From a virus, in IMG/VR virus record IMGVR_UViG_3300042336_000548, positions 1 to 44,846 of that record: a stretch of DNA of 44,846 bases; one strand, 5' to 3'. The position numbers and the translations under genes were made by a program. Positions 37,180 to 44,202 of the stretch are shown one piece after another; positions within the stretch are counted from its first letter, which is position 1; each line of letters begins with the position of its first letter. The notes under the pieces are model-generated. The model saw nothing but the letters and a program-made list of their open reading frames with translations. It was not told the DNA's origin and ran no database searches.

Positions 37180-37526
37180 TAGTCTTCAATTTTTAAAGTT
37201 TTTATTGCCCATTCTTTAGGTTTACCTGATGATATCATATCAACCCATTCTTTAGCAGTAGGAATGTAATTATTACAGTCTTCTTTTACATGTTGTTCTC
37301 CAACATATCTAGTGTATACAGTTTTACCATCTGAATTTATAAATGAGTTACCAAATACTTTTTCACATTCAAATATACCTTCACTATGATGTCTAAACAT
37401 TCTGTGTTTACTGTGTCCTATCCAAGCCTTAGTTTCATCAAACCAATCATGAATAAGTTGGTAATCAGATAACTGACCACCCCATTTTCTAACTGAGGAT
37501 TTGCAATGTTGCATTGGATGTGCCAT
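37179..37526 (-). CDS. DUF6915-like protein (115 aa)
   Basis: The sequence follows a pattern I recall from the DUF6915 family: an N-terminal SSVRKWGG, then IHDWFDETKAWIGHSKHR, MFRHHSEGIF, GNSFINSDGK, and RYVGEQHVKED near the C-terminal end, with an IPTAKEW helix after it. The many conserved His residues suggest metal binding, but the family's function is unknown. It is found widely in phages and bacteria. Here it is part of a chain of small genes joined by one-base overlaps, between a DUF6878-like protein and a 94-residue unknown. The family name is from memory of the pattern. Confidence 0.8.
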   Translation of the reverse strand: MAHPMQHCKSSVRKWGGQLSDYQLIHDWFDETKAWIGHSKHRMFRHHSEGIFECEKVFGNSFINSDGKTVYTRYVGEQHVKEDCNNYIPTAKEWVDMISSGKPKEWAIKTLKIED

Positions 37527-37930
37527 TATTCTAAACTTTTACTAATTAAATCTCCATCATGTTCAAATTCTTCAGTATCAGTAACATAAATAGTATTAGC
37601 TATTTCATATTCACCTGACGGAATTTTAATAATCATTACTCCATAACCACCATCATTATTCCACCAATCTTCTAAATCATTTAGAATTTTTTCATTTGCA
37701 AAATCTGTTAGTTCATCTTTAAGTTCACCATCAAGATTTGCTAAATAAAGAACATCTTCTCCATGATTAGACAAATTCATAATATTATTAAATGCAGCTT
37801 CTTTAATTGTAGTATATACAACATCATCAATATCTCCTGAATCTCCTCCACCTGAATAGAATATTTTAATTCCCGTAACACCAAGGTCAGCCAACTTTAA
37901 TAGAAGGCCTGTCATTTCATTTTCTGTCAT
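37526..37930 (-). CDS. DUF6878-like acidic protein (134 aa from the preferred start)
   Basis: The core pattern IKIFYSGGGDSGDIDDV followed about 80 residues later by WWNNDGGYGVMI resembles the DUF6878 family, whose function is unknown. The protein is acidic overall. Two starts are possible: an ATG at 37969 inside the end of the upstream gene (147 residues) and an ATG at 37930, one base after that gene's TAA (TAATATG). I prefer 37930 because neighbouring genes join in the same close way. The gene's stop overlaps the start of the DUF6915-like gene. An anti-defence or host-interaction role is possible from context, with no direct evidence. Confidence 0.75.
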   Translation of the reverse strand: MTENEMTGLLLKLADLGVTGIKIFYSGGGDSGDIDDVVYTTIKEAAFNNIMNLSNHGEDVLYLANLDGELKDELTDFANEKILNDLEDWWNNDGGYGVMIIKIPSGEYEIANTIYVTDTEEFEHDGDLISKSLE

Positions 37931-37931
37931 A

Positions 37932-38357
37932 TTATTTTGTTTTGTAAAATCTGCCAAGGATATTGGCATTTAAATAATTTTCTTTCTCAAGCACTTCATA
38001 CTTAAACTGGTGCTTTACTTCTTGATAAGTTAATTCTGTAGCAGAATAACAAATTAACAAGATCTCTCTTTTAATAGTAACTCCTGCTTTGTGAGCTTCT
38101 TTTAATTGTTGATTACTACTATAGTAATTTTCAAAATTAGCTTTTTGTTCTTTAGTATATTTCTTTAACCTTTTATCAGTAACTAATGCTAAAGCTTTTT
38201 TACCAAGTTTCTTTTTTACATTTGAAAAGAAATTCTTTTTACCAATATAGGCATAAGTATTTCCATTTAATATCACTGACATGTGATAGATAAATCCAAT
38301 ACCATTTTCAGGTATATTTGTTTCAGTAAACTTTTTACCTTGGTATATCCAACTCAT
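37932..38357 (-). CDS. GIY-YIG-type nuclease-like protein (141 aa)
   Basis: The N-terminal region has GFIY (residues 21-24) and YIGKKNF (37-43), the spacing of the GIY-YIG nuclease core. A basic helix follows, then NYYSSNQQLKEAHKAG, a strand REILLICYS, and YQEVKHQFKYEVL with a candidate catalytic Glu, ending in YLNANILGRFY. This resembles phage Seg-like GIY-YIG endonucleases, which lie free-standing between genes or repair and recombine DNA. No separate DNA-binding domain is evident, so it is close to a bare catalytic module. The start overlaps the stop of the primase gene as ATGA. Confidence 0.75.
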   Translation of the reverse strand: MSWIYQGKKFTETNIPENGIGFIYHMSVILNGNTYAYIGKKNFFSNVKKKLGKKALALVTDKRLKKYTKEQKANFENYYSSNQQLKEAHKAGVTIKREILLICYSATELTYQEVKHQFKYEVLEKENYLNANILGRFYKTK

Positions 38358-39337
38358 AATGATTGTTTTAGTAAAGGTAATAATATATCTCTAACTTTAT
38401 CAATTCCATGTTTTGCTACTGAATCAGATAAATCTTTTTCCATAGGAAGAACAACATAACTAAAATTATATTTATGTTTATATCTTTCAGCAGCTTTGAT
38501 ACCAGGTTCATCATTATCAAACAATACAATTATAGATTTATAACTTTTACTAAGTTTATTAATTATAGTTTCTGAAATCATAGTATTCTCACTGTCTGGT
38601 GCTATACATTCTGCATTAGCTATTTTGAGTTTTTGAAATACCATAAGATCTTTTAAAGAAGAAGTTATAATTAAATAATCTTTTTCATAACTTATCTGAT
38701 CAAGACCTTGTACATAATTTTGTACTTTAATGAATTTTTTATCAGAATTTTTTGGCATATAAACTTTATACAAAGAACCATCATTTCTAAAATATCCATA
38801 AGTATATGGTCTTTCAAATTTAAATAAAAGTATATTACCATCTATATCTTTTTTTTTCATTGTAAAATACTGCAATGGTGATACATTATAATGCTCAAGT
38901 AATTTAGAACCAATTTTAAATCTTGTCCAATATTGTTGATCTATTGTATTCCAATGTCTTATTTCATGGTCAACTACTTTAAATTTATCATGAATTTTAA
39001 ACTCTCTTTTTTCAAAAAAAGTATTATTAGCAAGAAAGTCTTCATAATCAGAAAGTATTTTATTTACTGCATTAGCCCTAGTTGGCATATTATATAATGC
39101 TTTAACTAATTCTATGCTATCTCCTTGAATACCAGATGAAAAATCTTTAAACTTATAGTATCCTGAAATTGTATCTGTATAAATACACATTGAAGGTACT
39201 TTATCTTTTGAATTAAAAGCAGATAATATTTTAACATCTTGTCCTGTGAGTTTTTCTTTTAAATTTAAATAATTTTCAAAAACCCATTCTCTTGGTACAT
39301 CACTTAAATCTGAAATTATGTGTTTAGTTGAAATCAT
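38354..39337 (-). CDS. TOPRIM-domain DNA primase (327 aa)
   Basis: The N-terminal 200 residues look like a phage primase catalytic region: an early DFSSGIQGDSIELVKALYN segment as in DnaG-like primases, then a beta-rich block. The TOPRIM domain covers about residues 215-300: DYLIITSSLKD, then SIIVLFDNDEPG with D274 and D276, then AERYKHKYN. The position usually filled by the TOPRIM Glu (as in EGEKD) is Ser here. I recall this SSLKD variant from Bacteroidota phage primases, so the change may be normal for the group. There is no N-terminal zinc finger. It would make RNA primers for lagging-strand synthesis with the DnaB-type helicase of this operon. Confidence 0.85.
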   Translation of the reverse strand: MISTKHIISDLSDVPREWVFENYLNLKEKLTGQDVKILSAFNSKDKVPSMCIYTDTISGYYKFKDFSSGIQGDSIELVKALYNMPTRANAVNKILSDYEDFLANNTFFEKREFKIHDKFKVVDHEIRHWNTIDQQYWTRFKIGSKLLEHYNVSPLQYFTMKKKDIDGNILLFKFERPYTYGYFRNDGSLYKVYMPKNSDKKFIKVQNYVQGLDQISYEKDYLIITSSLKDLMVFQKLKIANAECIAPDSENTMISETIINKLSKSYKSIIVLFDNDEPGIKAAERYKHKYNFSYVVLPMEKDLSDSVAKHGIDKVRDILLPLLKQSL

Positions 39338-39354
39338 AATATAAATTTTAACAA

Positions 39355-39385
39355 TAAAAAAGAGGAACCATTTCTGATTCCTCTT
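39355..39385 (-). terminator. Strong intrinsic terminator after the SSB gene
   Basis: Read leftward, AAGAGGAA (39378-39385) pairs perfectly with TTCCTCTT (39360-39367) over 8 bases around a 10-base loop, followed by six T. It lies directly after the stop of the SSB-like gene and before the primase gene. This is the best-formed single-direction terminator in the window and would give SSB more transcript than primase. Confidence 0.85.
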
Positions 39386-39400
39386 ATAACTAAATTTTAA

Positions 39401-40081
39401 TTAGTCTAAATTGAAATCAGAACTTGATTTTGTAGTTGTAGAAAAATCATCATCATCACCAAATTTCTTTACTTCAGTAACTTCTAGTTTTTTAAGATGT
39501 TTTGCTTCATCATATACTAAAACTTTACCTTGTTCAATTTCACCATAACTATATTTTCCTTTTTCTGCTTTAGCCAAATACATATCATAATTAGTATAAC
39601 CAGATTTGTTTAAGTATTCTTTACCAGCTACACAAAATTCTAAATACTTATCTTGAAAAAGACCTGCTTTATTAAAAGCATTTACAAAATCTTCAATAGT
39701 TTTATGTTTATCATTTTCTCCTACAAACCATTCATTAAAACCAAGAGTTTTAGATAAATTTTGTAAGAAAATTAATATTGATCTGTCTCTCTGAATTTTA
39801 ATTCCAGATTTAGTTTCACCATCTGCAAATGCATATTGACTAGCTTTTACTCTACCAATTTGACCTTCATAGTGTCCTTTTGACTCATCATCTTTATCAA
39901 TCATAAATCCTTCAAAACCTGCAATTGGTTCAGTTTCTACATTTAAAATTAAATGATAAGCATTATCAAGAAATCTAAAATCTTCTAATACAAGACTATT
40001 AATTTTTAATAAATGATTGCCTGGAGCAATTGTTTTTACTCCTCCTGAGCCTGTGCCCAAGTCTGTTGTACTTAATCCCAT
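39401..40081 (-). CDS. Single-stranded DNA-binding protein-like (226 aa)
   Basis: The fold looks like an OB domain with a long loop: GNHLLKINSLVLEDF, YHLILNVETEP, a charged turn, HYEGQIGRVKASQY, then a helix-rich part and KYLEFCVAGKEY. The C-terminal tail is acidic and disordered (FGDDDDFSTTTKSSSDFNLD), ending in a hydrophobic-acidic tip. Such a tail is typical of phage and bacterial SSBs and binds partner proteins. It lies between the Sak4-like ATPase and the primase, and a strong terminator follows, fitting a protein needed in large amounts. I have not matched it to a named family, so SSB is a structural inference. Confidence 0.75.
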   Translation of the reverse strand: MGLSTTDLGTGSGGVKTIAPGNHLLKINSLVLEDFRFLDNAYHLILNVETEPIAGFEGFMIDKDDESKGHYEGQIGRVKASQYAFADGETKSGIKIQRDRSILIFLQNLSKTLGFNEWFVGENDKHKTIEDFVNAFNKAGLFQDKYLEFCVAGKEYLNKSGYTNYDMYLAKAEKGKYSYGEIEQGKVLVYDEAKHLKKLEVTEVKKFGDDDDFSTTTKSSSDFNLD

Positions 40082-40102
40082 TTTTTTTGTTTTTATTTTT
40101 TA

Positions 40103-40210
40103 TTAAATTATTATTGATAAACAATATCCTATTACAATAATAGATACTATAACTGAAATTACTTGTGCTGTTGAATCAACACCATCTGGTTTTTTTTCTT
40201 CTTGGTTCAT
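40103..40210 (-). CDS. Small single-span membrane peptide (35 aa)
   Basis: An ATG at 40210 opens a 35-codon ORF ending in TAA at 40103. The product has a charged, soluble start (NQEEKKPDGVDSTAQ) and then one hydrophobic helix of about 19 residues rich in Ile and Val, with GYC. The ORF fills most of the 148-base gap between the ATPase and the SSB genes. This polarity suggests a membrane peptide. It is short, so translation is not certain. Function unknown; a membrane link for the replication machinery is one possibility. Confidence 0.5.
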   Translation of the reverse strand: MNQEEKKPDGVDSTAQVISVIVSIIVIGYCLSIII

Positions 40211-40229
40211 TTTATTTTTTTTTTATTTA

Positions 40230-40952
40230 TTACACATATATTTTATCCCAGTGAAAAATAATTTCACCTTTGTCATTCATTTCAGAAACTACTATTTCTT
40301 CATTTCTTAGGTGTTCTGGTCGTGCACCACAAGTTACTTCTTCACTAGTTTTAAAAGATAAAATTGTTTTATCACCTTTTCTAAACATATATCCTATTGC
40401 ATCAGCATTAGCACATATTAAGGATTTAATTTTACCAGTTAAATCTATGTTAGCAGCCATTACCATTTCTCCTTTATCATCTACCTGTTTGTCTTTAATA
40501 TGACCAGATAAAATAATATGGGGTGCTAAGGTATCAATAAAATCTAAAACTTGAAAAAAAGCTTGTCTTAAATATAAATATCCTGCACCATTAGGTAAAC
40601 TTAATACATTGTCTCCATCATAGTTTTTACCCATAGATGTTTCTTTGTATAATTTTATTGCCAAAGGCATTACCATATCTTCTAATGCAGTTACTGTATC
40701 TATAGTAAGATACTTATATGGATTATTTGCTTCTTTAATTGCTTTACCAGCATCTAGAAGTTCCTTAAGACTTGAAATTTTAATTTTCATAGCTTCTACA
40801 TAATCAGAACCATTTTCTAAATCCATTAATAAATTATCTTCTAGACCAGAAAAAGCAGTTGTTTTTCCTGTTTTAGGTTTAGAATAAATAATTAATCTTT
40901 TAGGATTAAATCTTGTTGGTTTTTCTTTTTTTGTTGGAAGTACTATACTCAT
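40230..40952 (-). CDS. Sak4-like RecA-fold ATPase (240 aa)
   Basis: The P-loop is YSKPKTGKTT (K30), followed by LLMDLENGSDYVEA and a Walker B strand YLTIDTVTAL (D85). The order and length match phage Sak4-type single-strand annealing ATPases, reduced RecA-family proteins. The later HIILSGHIKDKQVDDKGE segment and ITLTGKIKSLIC-like segment (residues about 150-190) are usual in this family. It probably promotes strand annealing or recombination with the SSB and exonuclease of this operon. Its start overlaps the stop of the 215-codon gene as ATGA, indicating coupled translation. Confidence 0.85.
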   Translation of the reverse strand: MSIVLPTKKEKPTRFNPKRLIIYSKPKTGKTTAFSGLEDNLLMDLENGSDYVEAMKIKISSLKELLDAGKAIKEANNPYKYLTIDTVTALEDMVMPLAIKLYKETSMGKNYDGDNVLSLPNGAGYLYLRQAFFQVLDFIDTLAPHIILSGHIKDKQVDDKGEMVMAANIDLTGKIKSLICANADAIGYMFRKGDKTILSFKTSEEVTCGARPEHLRNEEIVVSEMNDKGEIIFHWDKIYV

Positions 40953-41596
40953 TGTTTTTCAATTAAAGTATTTAACCATAACTTATTACTAACTGGTTTT
41001 TTCCACATAATAGCAGCAAAGTCAGTAATAGACATTTCAGATAATAAAGCATCTTCAGTTATTAAAACGTCATCAAGTGTAACTTCTTTCTTTGAAAAAT
41101 TTTCTTCAAAATCTGGAAATATACTTAATGTTGTTTGTAGTTTAGGAACAGATTCTTCTTTTTGACTCTCTTGTTCTTTTCTTTTTTCAAACAAACCATA
41201 AGTAATTTCACTTCCATCAGCAAGAACAACATTTAATTCAGATAAAGGAATTATAAATGCATGATAAGGTTCTCCTTTAGAATTACTACCTTCTTTTATT
41301 TCATATTCTTCTGAAAAATAAGGATTATATTTAAATTTAAATAAATCTCTGTTAGAGTTAGCAGGTGTAAGATCCACATCTTTTCCCTGACTATCTCTTA
41401 CAACTTCAATAAATTCTATAAAAATATCTTCTCCTCTTTTCAATTCACTTTCAAATAGTTGTATTTGTTTTCCATATTTTCCTTTTTGGAAAAATGCTGT
41501 TTTTACAACAAAGAAAGGATCATTTATTTTGAGTTTATTAAACCTATCAAGATGATAAGCAAATAACTCTCTTTCTTTTTCTTTTCTATTAAACAT
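40949..41596 (-). CDS. Hypothetical replication-block protein (215 aa)
   Basis: I do not recognise this gene. Residues 1-130 look like a beta-rich domain (PFFVVKTAFFQKG, IQLFESELKRGED, YHAFIIPLSELNVVLADG), possibly an OB-type fold. The middle is charged and low complexity (KRKEQESQKEESVPK). The last 45 residues are a helical tail with MSITDFAAIMWKKPVSNKLW. It sits between DnaB-type helicase and the Sak4-like ATPase with a coupled stop-start to the latter, so a helicase- or recombinase-associated role is reasonable from context. Confidence 0.75.
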   Translation of the reverse strand: MFNRKEKERELFAYHLDRFNKLKINDPFFVVKTAFFQKGKYGKQIQLFESELKRGEDIFIEFIEVVRDSQGKDVDLTPANSNRDLFKFKYNPYFSEEYEIKEGSNSKGEPYHAFIIPLSELNVVLADGSEITYGLFEKRKEQESQKEESVPKLQTTLSIFPDFEENFSKKEVTLDDVLITEDALLSEMSITDFAAIMWKKPVSNKLWLNTLIEKQ

Positions 41597-41605
41597 ATAT
41601 TATTT

Positions 41606-42604
41606 TTAAATTGTTACTTTTTTTGTAGCTTGGGCAGGTGTTGCTATTTCTACAATTCTCATGTTAGTTCTATCAAGTTTAAAAAAACTTAATCTTGTAG
41701 TACTATTTCTAGACTTAAGAAAGTGAAATACTAATGTATCTTCATCAGATATAATAAACCTCTCGGGACCATATTGTCTTATTTTTCTTATAGAAGGTTT
41801 ATTTATTCCAAGAACTACATCAGCATGTTGTAGTAAAGCATCTGCACCAAACAAATCAGAATCTAATACATAATTTCCATATTCACCATCACGGGCTCTA
41901 TCAGCATTATCAATATTTCTATTTAACTGACTTAGAACAACAAATGCAATTGGATATTTTTTCTTCATCATAGTTAGGCCTTCACCTAATGCATATAACA
42001 TTTCAAATTTATCTTTTTGACCTTTGCCAACTCTAAATAAAGCAGAATGATCTATAGACACAAGCATATTAGGATATGTACCATCTTCTTCTTTGTATTT
42101 TTCCATTTCATAATGAATGGTAGAACACATTTCATCAACTGTACAAGCATCATAAACTACATTTATAAAATCTTTATCCTCATATTTGTGATAATAATCA
42201 ACACATTTTTGATAAATTGCTTTATCTACTGGTGAACCTTTACTCATTAATGTATTATAATCATACCCTGTATTCAGACTTAATTTTCTTATACCATTGG
42301 TTTCATCCAACATTTCAAACTGAAACTTTAAAACTCTAAATTCTTGGTCAGCATTGTTATCTATAACATCACTAATTAACTGTTCCATAAATAAAGTTTT
42401 ACCTGTTCCAGGTCTAGCACCAACTACGGTGATAGTTCTCCATTCTAATCCATCACAAAAAGCATCATTAAATTTTGGCCATGCACTCTTAAGTGATTTA
42501 ATATCACCATTTCTTCTTGCTTTCATTTTCAGAATAGCCTTTTTTAAAGAGTCTCTTTCACTTACAGGCACCAAAGGCCTTGCACCATTAAATAATTCTG
42601 CCAT
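41606..42604 (-). CDS. DnaB-type replicative helicase, ATPase domain only (332 aa)
   Basis: The sequence has the RecA-fold core of DnaB helicases: Walker A VVGARPGTGKT (K69), a helix with LNTGYDY, Walker B MLVSIDHSAL, and FVVLSQLNRNID followed by ADALLQHADVVLGINKP. It lacks the N-terminal primase-binding domain of bacterial DnaB (about 450-470 residues), which is common in phage helicases of the same group. It unwinds DNA at the replication fork and works with the TOPRIM primase encoded downstream. A short membrane protein gene ends two bases before its start. Confidence 0.9.
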   Translation of the reverse strand: MAELFNGARPLVPVSERDSLKKAILKMKARRNGDIKSLKSAWPKFNDAFCDGLEWRTITVVGARPGTGKTLFMEQLISDVIDNNADQEFRVLKFQFEMLDETNGIRKLSLNTGYDYNTLMSKGSPVDKAIYQKCVDYYHKYEDKDFINVVYDACTVDEMCSTIHYEMEKYKEEDGTYPNMLVSIDHSALFRVGKGQKDKFEMLYALGEGLTMMKKKYPIAFVVLSQLNRNIDNADRARDGEYGNYVLDSDLFGADALLQHADVVLGINKPSIRKIRQYGPERFIISDEDTLVFHFLKSRNSTTRLSFFKLDRTNMRIVEIATPAQATKKVTI

Positions 42605-42605
42605 C

Positions 42606-42788
42606 TTAATCTAGATTAGGTTTAATTTGAATTTTTGCTATATTATATAGCGAATGCATAACTGTAATAATTAACTCTATAAAAATATAGTTAAGTACAC
42701 TTATATTAATAACTAATAAATCAATCAACATAAAAGCAATCACACTCCCCACTATAGCAATCATAAATAACTTTGTTCTTTTACTCAT
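42606..42788 (-). CDS. Small two-span membrane protein (60 aa)
   Basis: The product has a basic start (SKRTK) and two hydrophobic segments, about residues 8-28 and 33-50, with a polar C-terminus (KIQIKPNLD). It looks like a small inner-membrane hairpin protein. The start overlaps the stop of the 195-codon gene as ATGA, and it ends 1 base before the helicase start codon, so it is bound into the replication operon. Function unknown; superinfection exclusion, holin-like activity or membrane attachment of replication are all possible. Confidence 0.7.
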   Translation of the reverse strand: MSKRTKLFMIAIVGSVIAFMLIDLLVINISVLNYIFIELIITVMHSLYNIAKIQIKPNLD

Positions 42789-43372
42789 ACTATTCTTTCT
42801 TTAAAATATACTTGTTCCTCATCAGAACCGTTTATTATTATATCACAATAATTTGCTAAATCAGACTCATATGTTTTATCAATTCCTTGTTTTCTTATAA
42901 AATATTGTGCAGTTCTCATAAATTCAAAATTTCTTATGCTAAATTCATCAACATACTTTTCTGTAGCTGCAATAACAATACTCCAATCATAATTGTAATT
43001 TTCAAAGAACCATCTAAAAGCAACTTCAAGGTTTTTTGGATTAACTCTTGCATATTTGCCTGAAGACAGTTTTTTATTAGGAAATATTTCAACATATTCC
43101 TGTATTTTATCTAAAAAATCAACTCCCAATAAAGTTTTTGACGTTTTCTTTTTGCTACTTTTAAAGTAACTATTTATTTCTGTAACAAATATAATACTTT
43201 TATTTGTTAAAGTCAAATTTTTATTTAACCAATTATCATTAATTAATTTTTTTGTTTCTAATTCCCCATTAACATAAGAATTTGGTATAATATTTTCTTT
43301 TATACAATTTAAAACATAAAAAGAATTAGGTGTTATTTTATTTTCTGCTAGTTTAATAAATATTTCTGTCAT
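42785..43372 (-). CDS. Winged-helix-like protein, first gene of the replication operon (195 aa)
   Basis: Residues 1-75 look like a winged helix (ITPNSFYVLNCIKENI, then a helix with KKLINDNWLNKN, then a two-strand wing LTNKSIIFV). The C-terminal region has a helix-rich domain with conserved-looking aromatic residues (AFRWFFENYNYDWSIVIAATEKYV, FMRTAQYFIRKQG). The domain order, DNA-binding-like N-terminus and helical end, recalls DnaD-like helicase loaders or replication initiators. It is the promoter-proximal gene, two genes upstream of DnaB-type helicase, which fits a loader or initiator. I recognise no family; the role is inference. Confidence 0.8.
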   Translation of the reverse strand: MTEIFIKLAENKITPNSFYVLNCIKENIIPNSYVNGELETKKLINDNWLNKNLTLTNKSIIFVTEINSYFKSSKKKTSKTLLGVDFLDKIQEYVEIFPNKKLSSGKYARVNPKNLEVAFRWFFENYNYDWSIVIAATEKYVDEFSIRNFEFMRTAQYFIRKQGIDKTYESDLANYCDIIINGSDEEQVYFKERIV

Positions 43373-43400
43373 TGTTAAATTATATTTTTATGTTTATTTT

Positions 43401-43429
43401 TTTGTTAATCTATTTTTTTATTATATTTG
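43401..43429 (+). promoter_or_regulatory. Bacteroidota-type promoter for the 121-codon gene
   Basis: TATATTTG at 43422-43429 fits the Bacteroidota -7 consensus TAnnTTTG exactly. A TTTG at 43401-43404 fits the -33 element with a 17-base gap, slightly shorter than the usual 19 or so. It lies in the 72-base gap between the divergent leftward replication operon and the rightward 121-codon gene, 15 bases before its ATG. No clear matching element is seen for the leftward operon in the same gap. Confidence 0.6.
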
Positions 43430-43444
43430 TTAAAAAATTATATT

Positions 43445-43810
43445 ATGCCACAAACATTTACAGAAATAGCTGATAATGCTATTATAGACATTAAAGTAAA
43501 TAAAAGTTTTTATTTTATGTTAAAAAACTTAGGTTTTACATTATTTAAATTAATGAGTAATGAAGAAAGTAATATCTTTAATGAAATTATGCTCAAAAAA
43601 GATACTAATTTACTCCCAGATTATAATGAATTATCTGAACCACAACAAAATTTTTATACAATAATGTTATTGTTAGCAGAAATTGAAAAAGAAGCTATAA
43701 AAAATAATTTAACTCAATCTAAAGAAGTATTAATGCCTGAAGATGAAGGATTTAATCCTGAAACTATTCAAAAAGAATTTGATCTTCCAGATCCAACTAT
43801 TCAAGGTTAA
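43445..43810 (+). CDS. Hypothetical protein (121 aa)
   Basis: I do not recognise this gene. The protein is helical and acidic (NLGFTLFKLMSNEESNIFNEI, then IMLLLAEIEKEAI), ending in a Pro-containing acidic tail (LPDPTIQG). The start chosen is the ATG at 43445; an in-frame TTG at 43427 would begin inside the -7 promoter element, so it is unlikely. It is a single-gene rightward unit behind a good promoter, and its last 14 bases overlap the end of the leftward 124-codon gene. This suggests early or independent expression. Confidence 0.75.
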   Translation: MPQTFTEIADNAIIDIKVNKSFYFMLKNLGFTLFKLMSNEESNIFNEIMLKKDTNLLPDYNELSEPQQNFYTIMLLLAEIEKEAIKNNLTQSKEVLMPEDEGFNPETIQKEFDLPDPTIQG

Positions 43811-44171
43811 TATTATATATTCTTCCAATTTCTATACAAGCTTGTATAGTTAACATTATTTCATCTTTGGAACAATCTGCAAAAGATTTACATACTGTTT
43901 CTTCACCAGTACTATAACATAGTCCTGATTGTTCTTTTACTAAAGTTTTCATTTCTTCAAATGTATAACCAGATTCTTTAGCTAATTCTCTTATACATGC
44001 ATATACTTTTGCAAGTTGTGCAACACTTTTATTGCTTGTTGCTAAACCTATAAATATTTCAATTTCCTGGCCTTCAGGAAGTTTTTCTAAAAATAATTTA
44101 TAATTTAATTTTGATTTATCATCTAGATAAACTAACTTTCCACTTTCTTTTATTAATTTTGATGTAAACAT
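43797..44171 (-). CDS. Hypothetical protein, possibly recombination-related (124 aa)
   Basis: The sequence has a beta-rich N-terminus (LVYLDDKSKLNYKLFLEKL, EIEIFIGL) and then helices with AQLAKVYACIRELAKESGYTFE, EQSGLCY and a KSFADCSKDEIMLTIQACIEIG segment. The helix-rich C-terminal region reminds me weakly of NinB-type recombination proteins or of phage replication accessory proteins, but no residue pattern is diagnostic. It is convergent with, and overlaps, the 121-codon gene, and is divergent from the metallophosphoesterase gene, sharing a 31-base start region with it. Confidence 0.75.
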   Translation of the reverse strand: MFTSKLIKESGKLVYLDDKSKLNYKLFLEKLPEGQEIEIFIGLATSNKSVAQLAKVYACIRELAKESGYTFEEMKTLVKEQSGLCYSTGEETVCKSFADCSKDEIMLTIQACIEIGRIYNINLE

Positions 44172-44202
44172 AGTTGTTTTTTTTATTAAATATAGTGATT
44201 AT

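Noticed and set aside
43427-43810. The longer TTG start for the rightward unknown
   Set aside because: The TTG lies within the exact -7 promoter element, so transcripts should begin after it; the ATG at 43445 is preferred.
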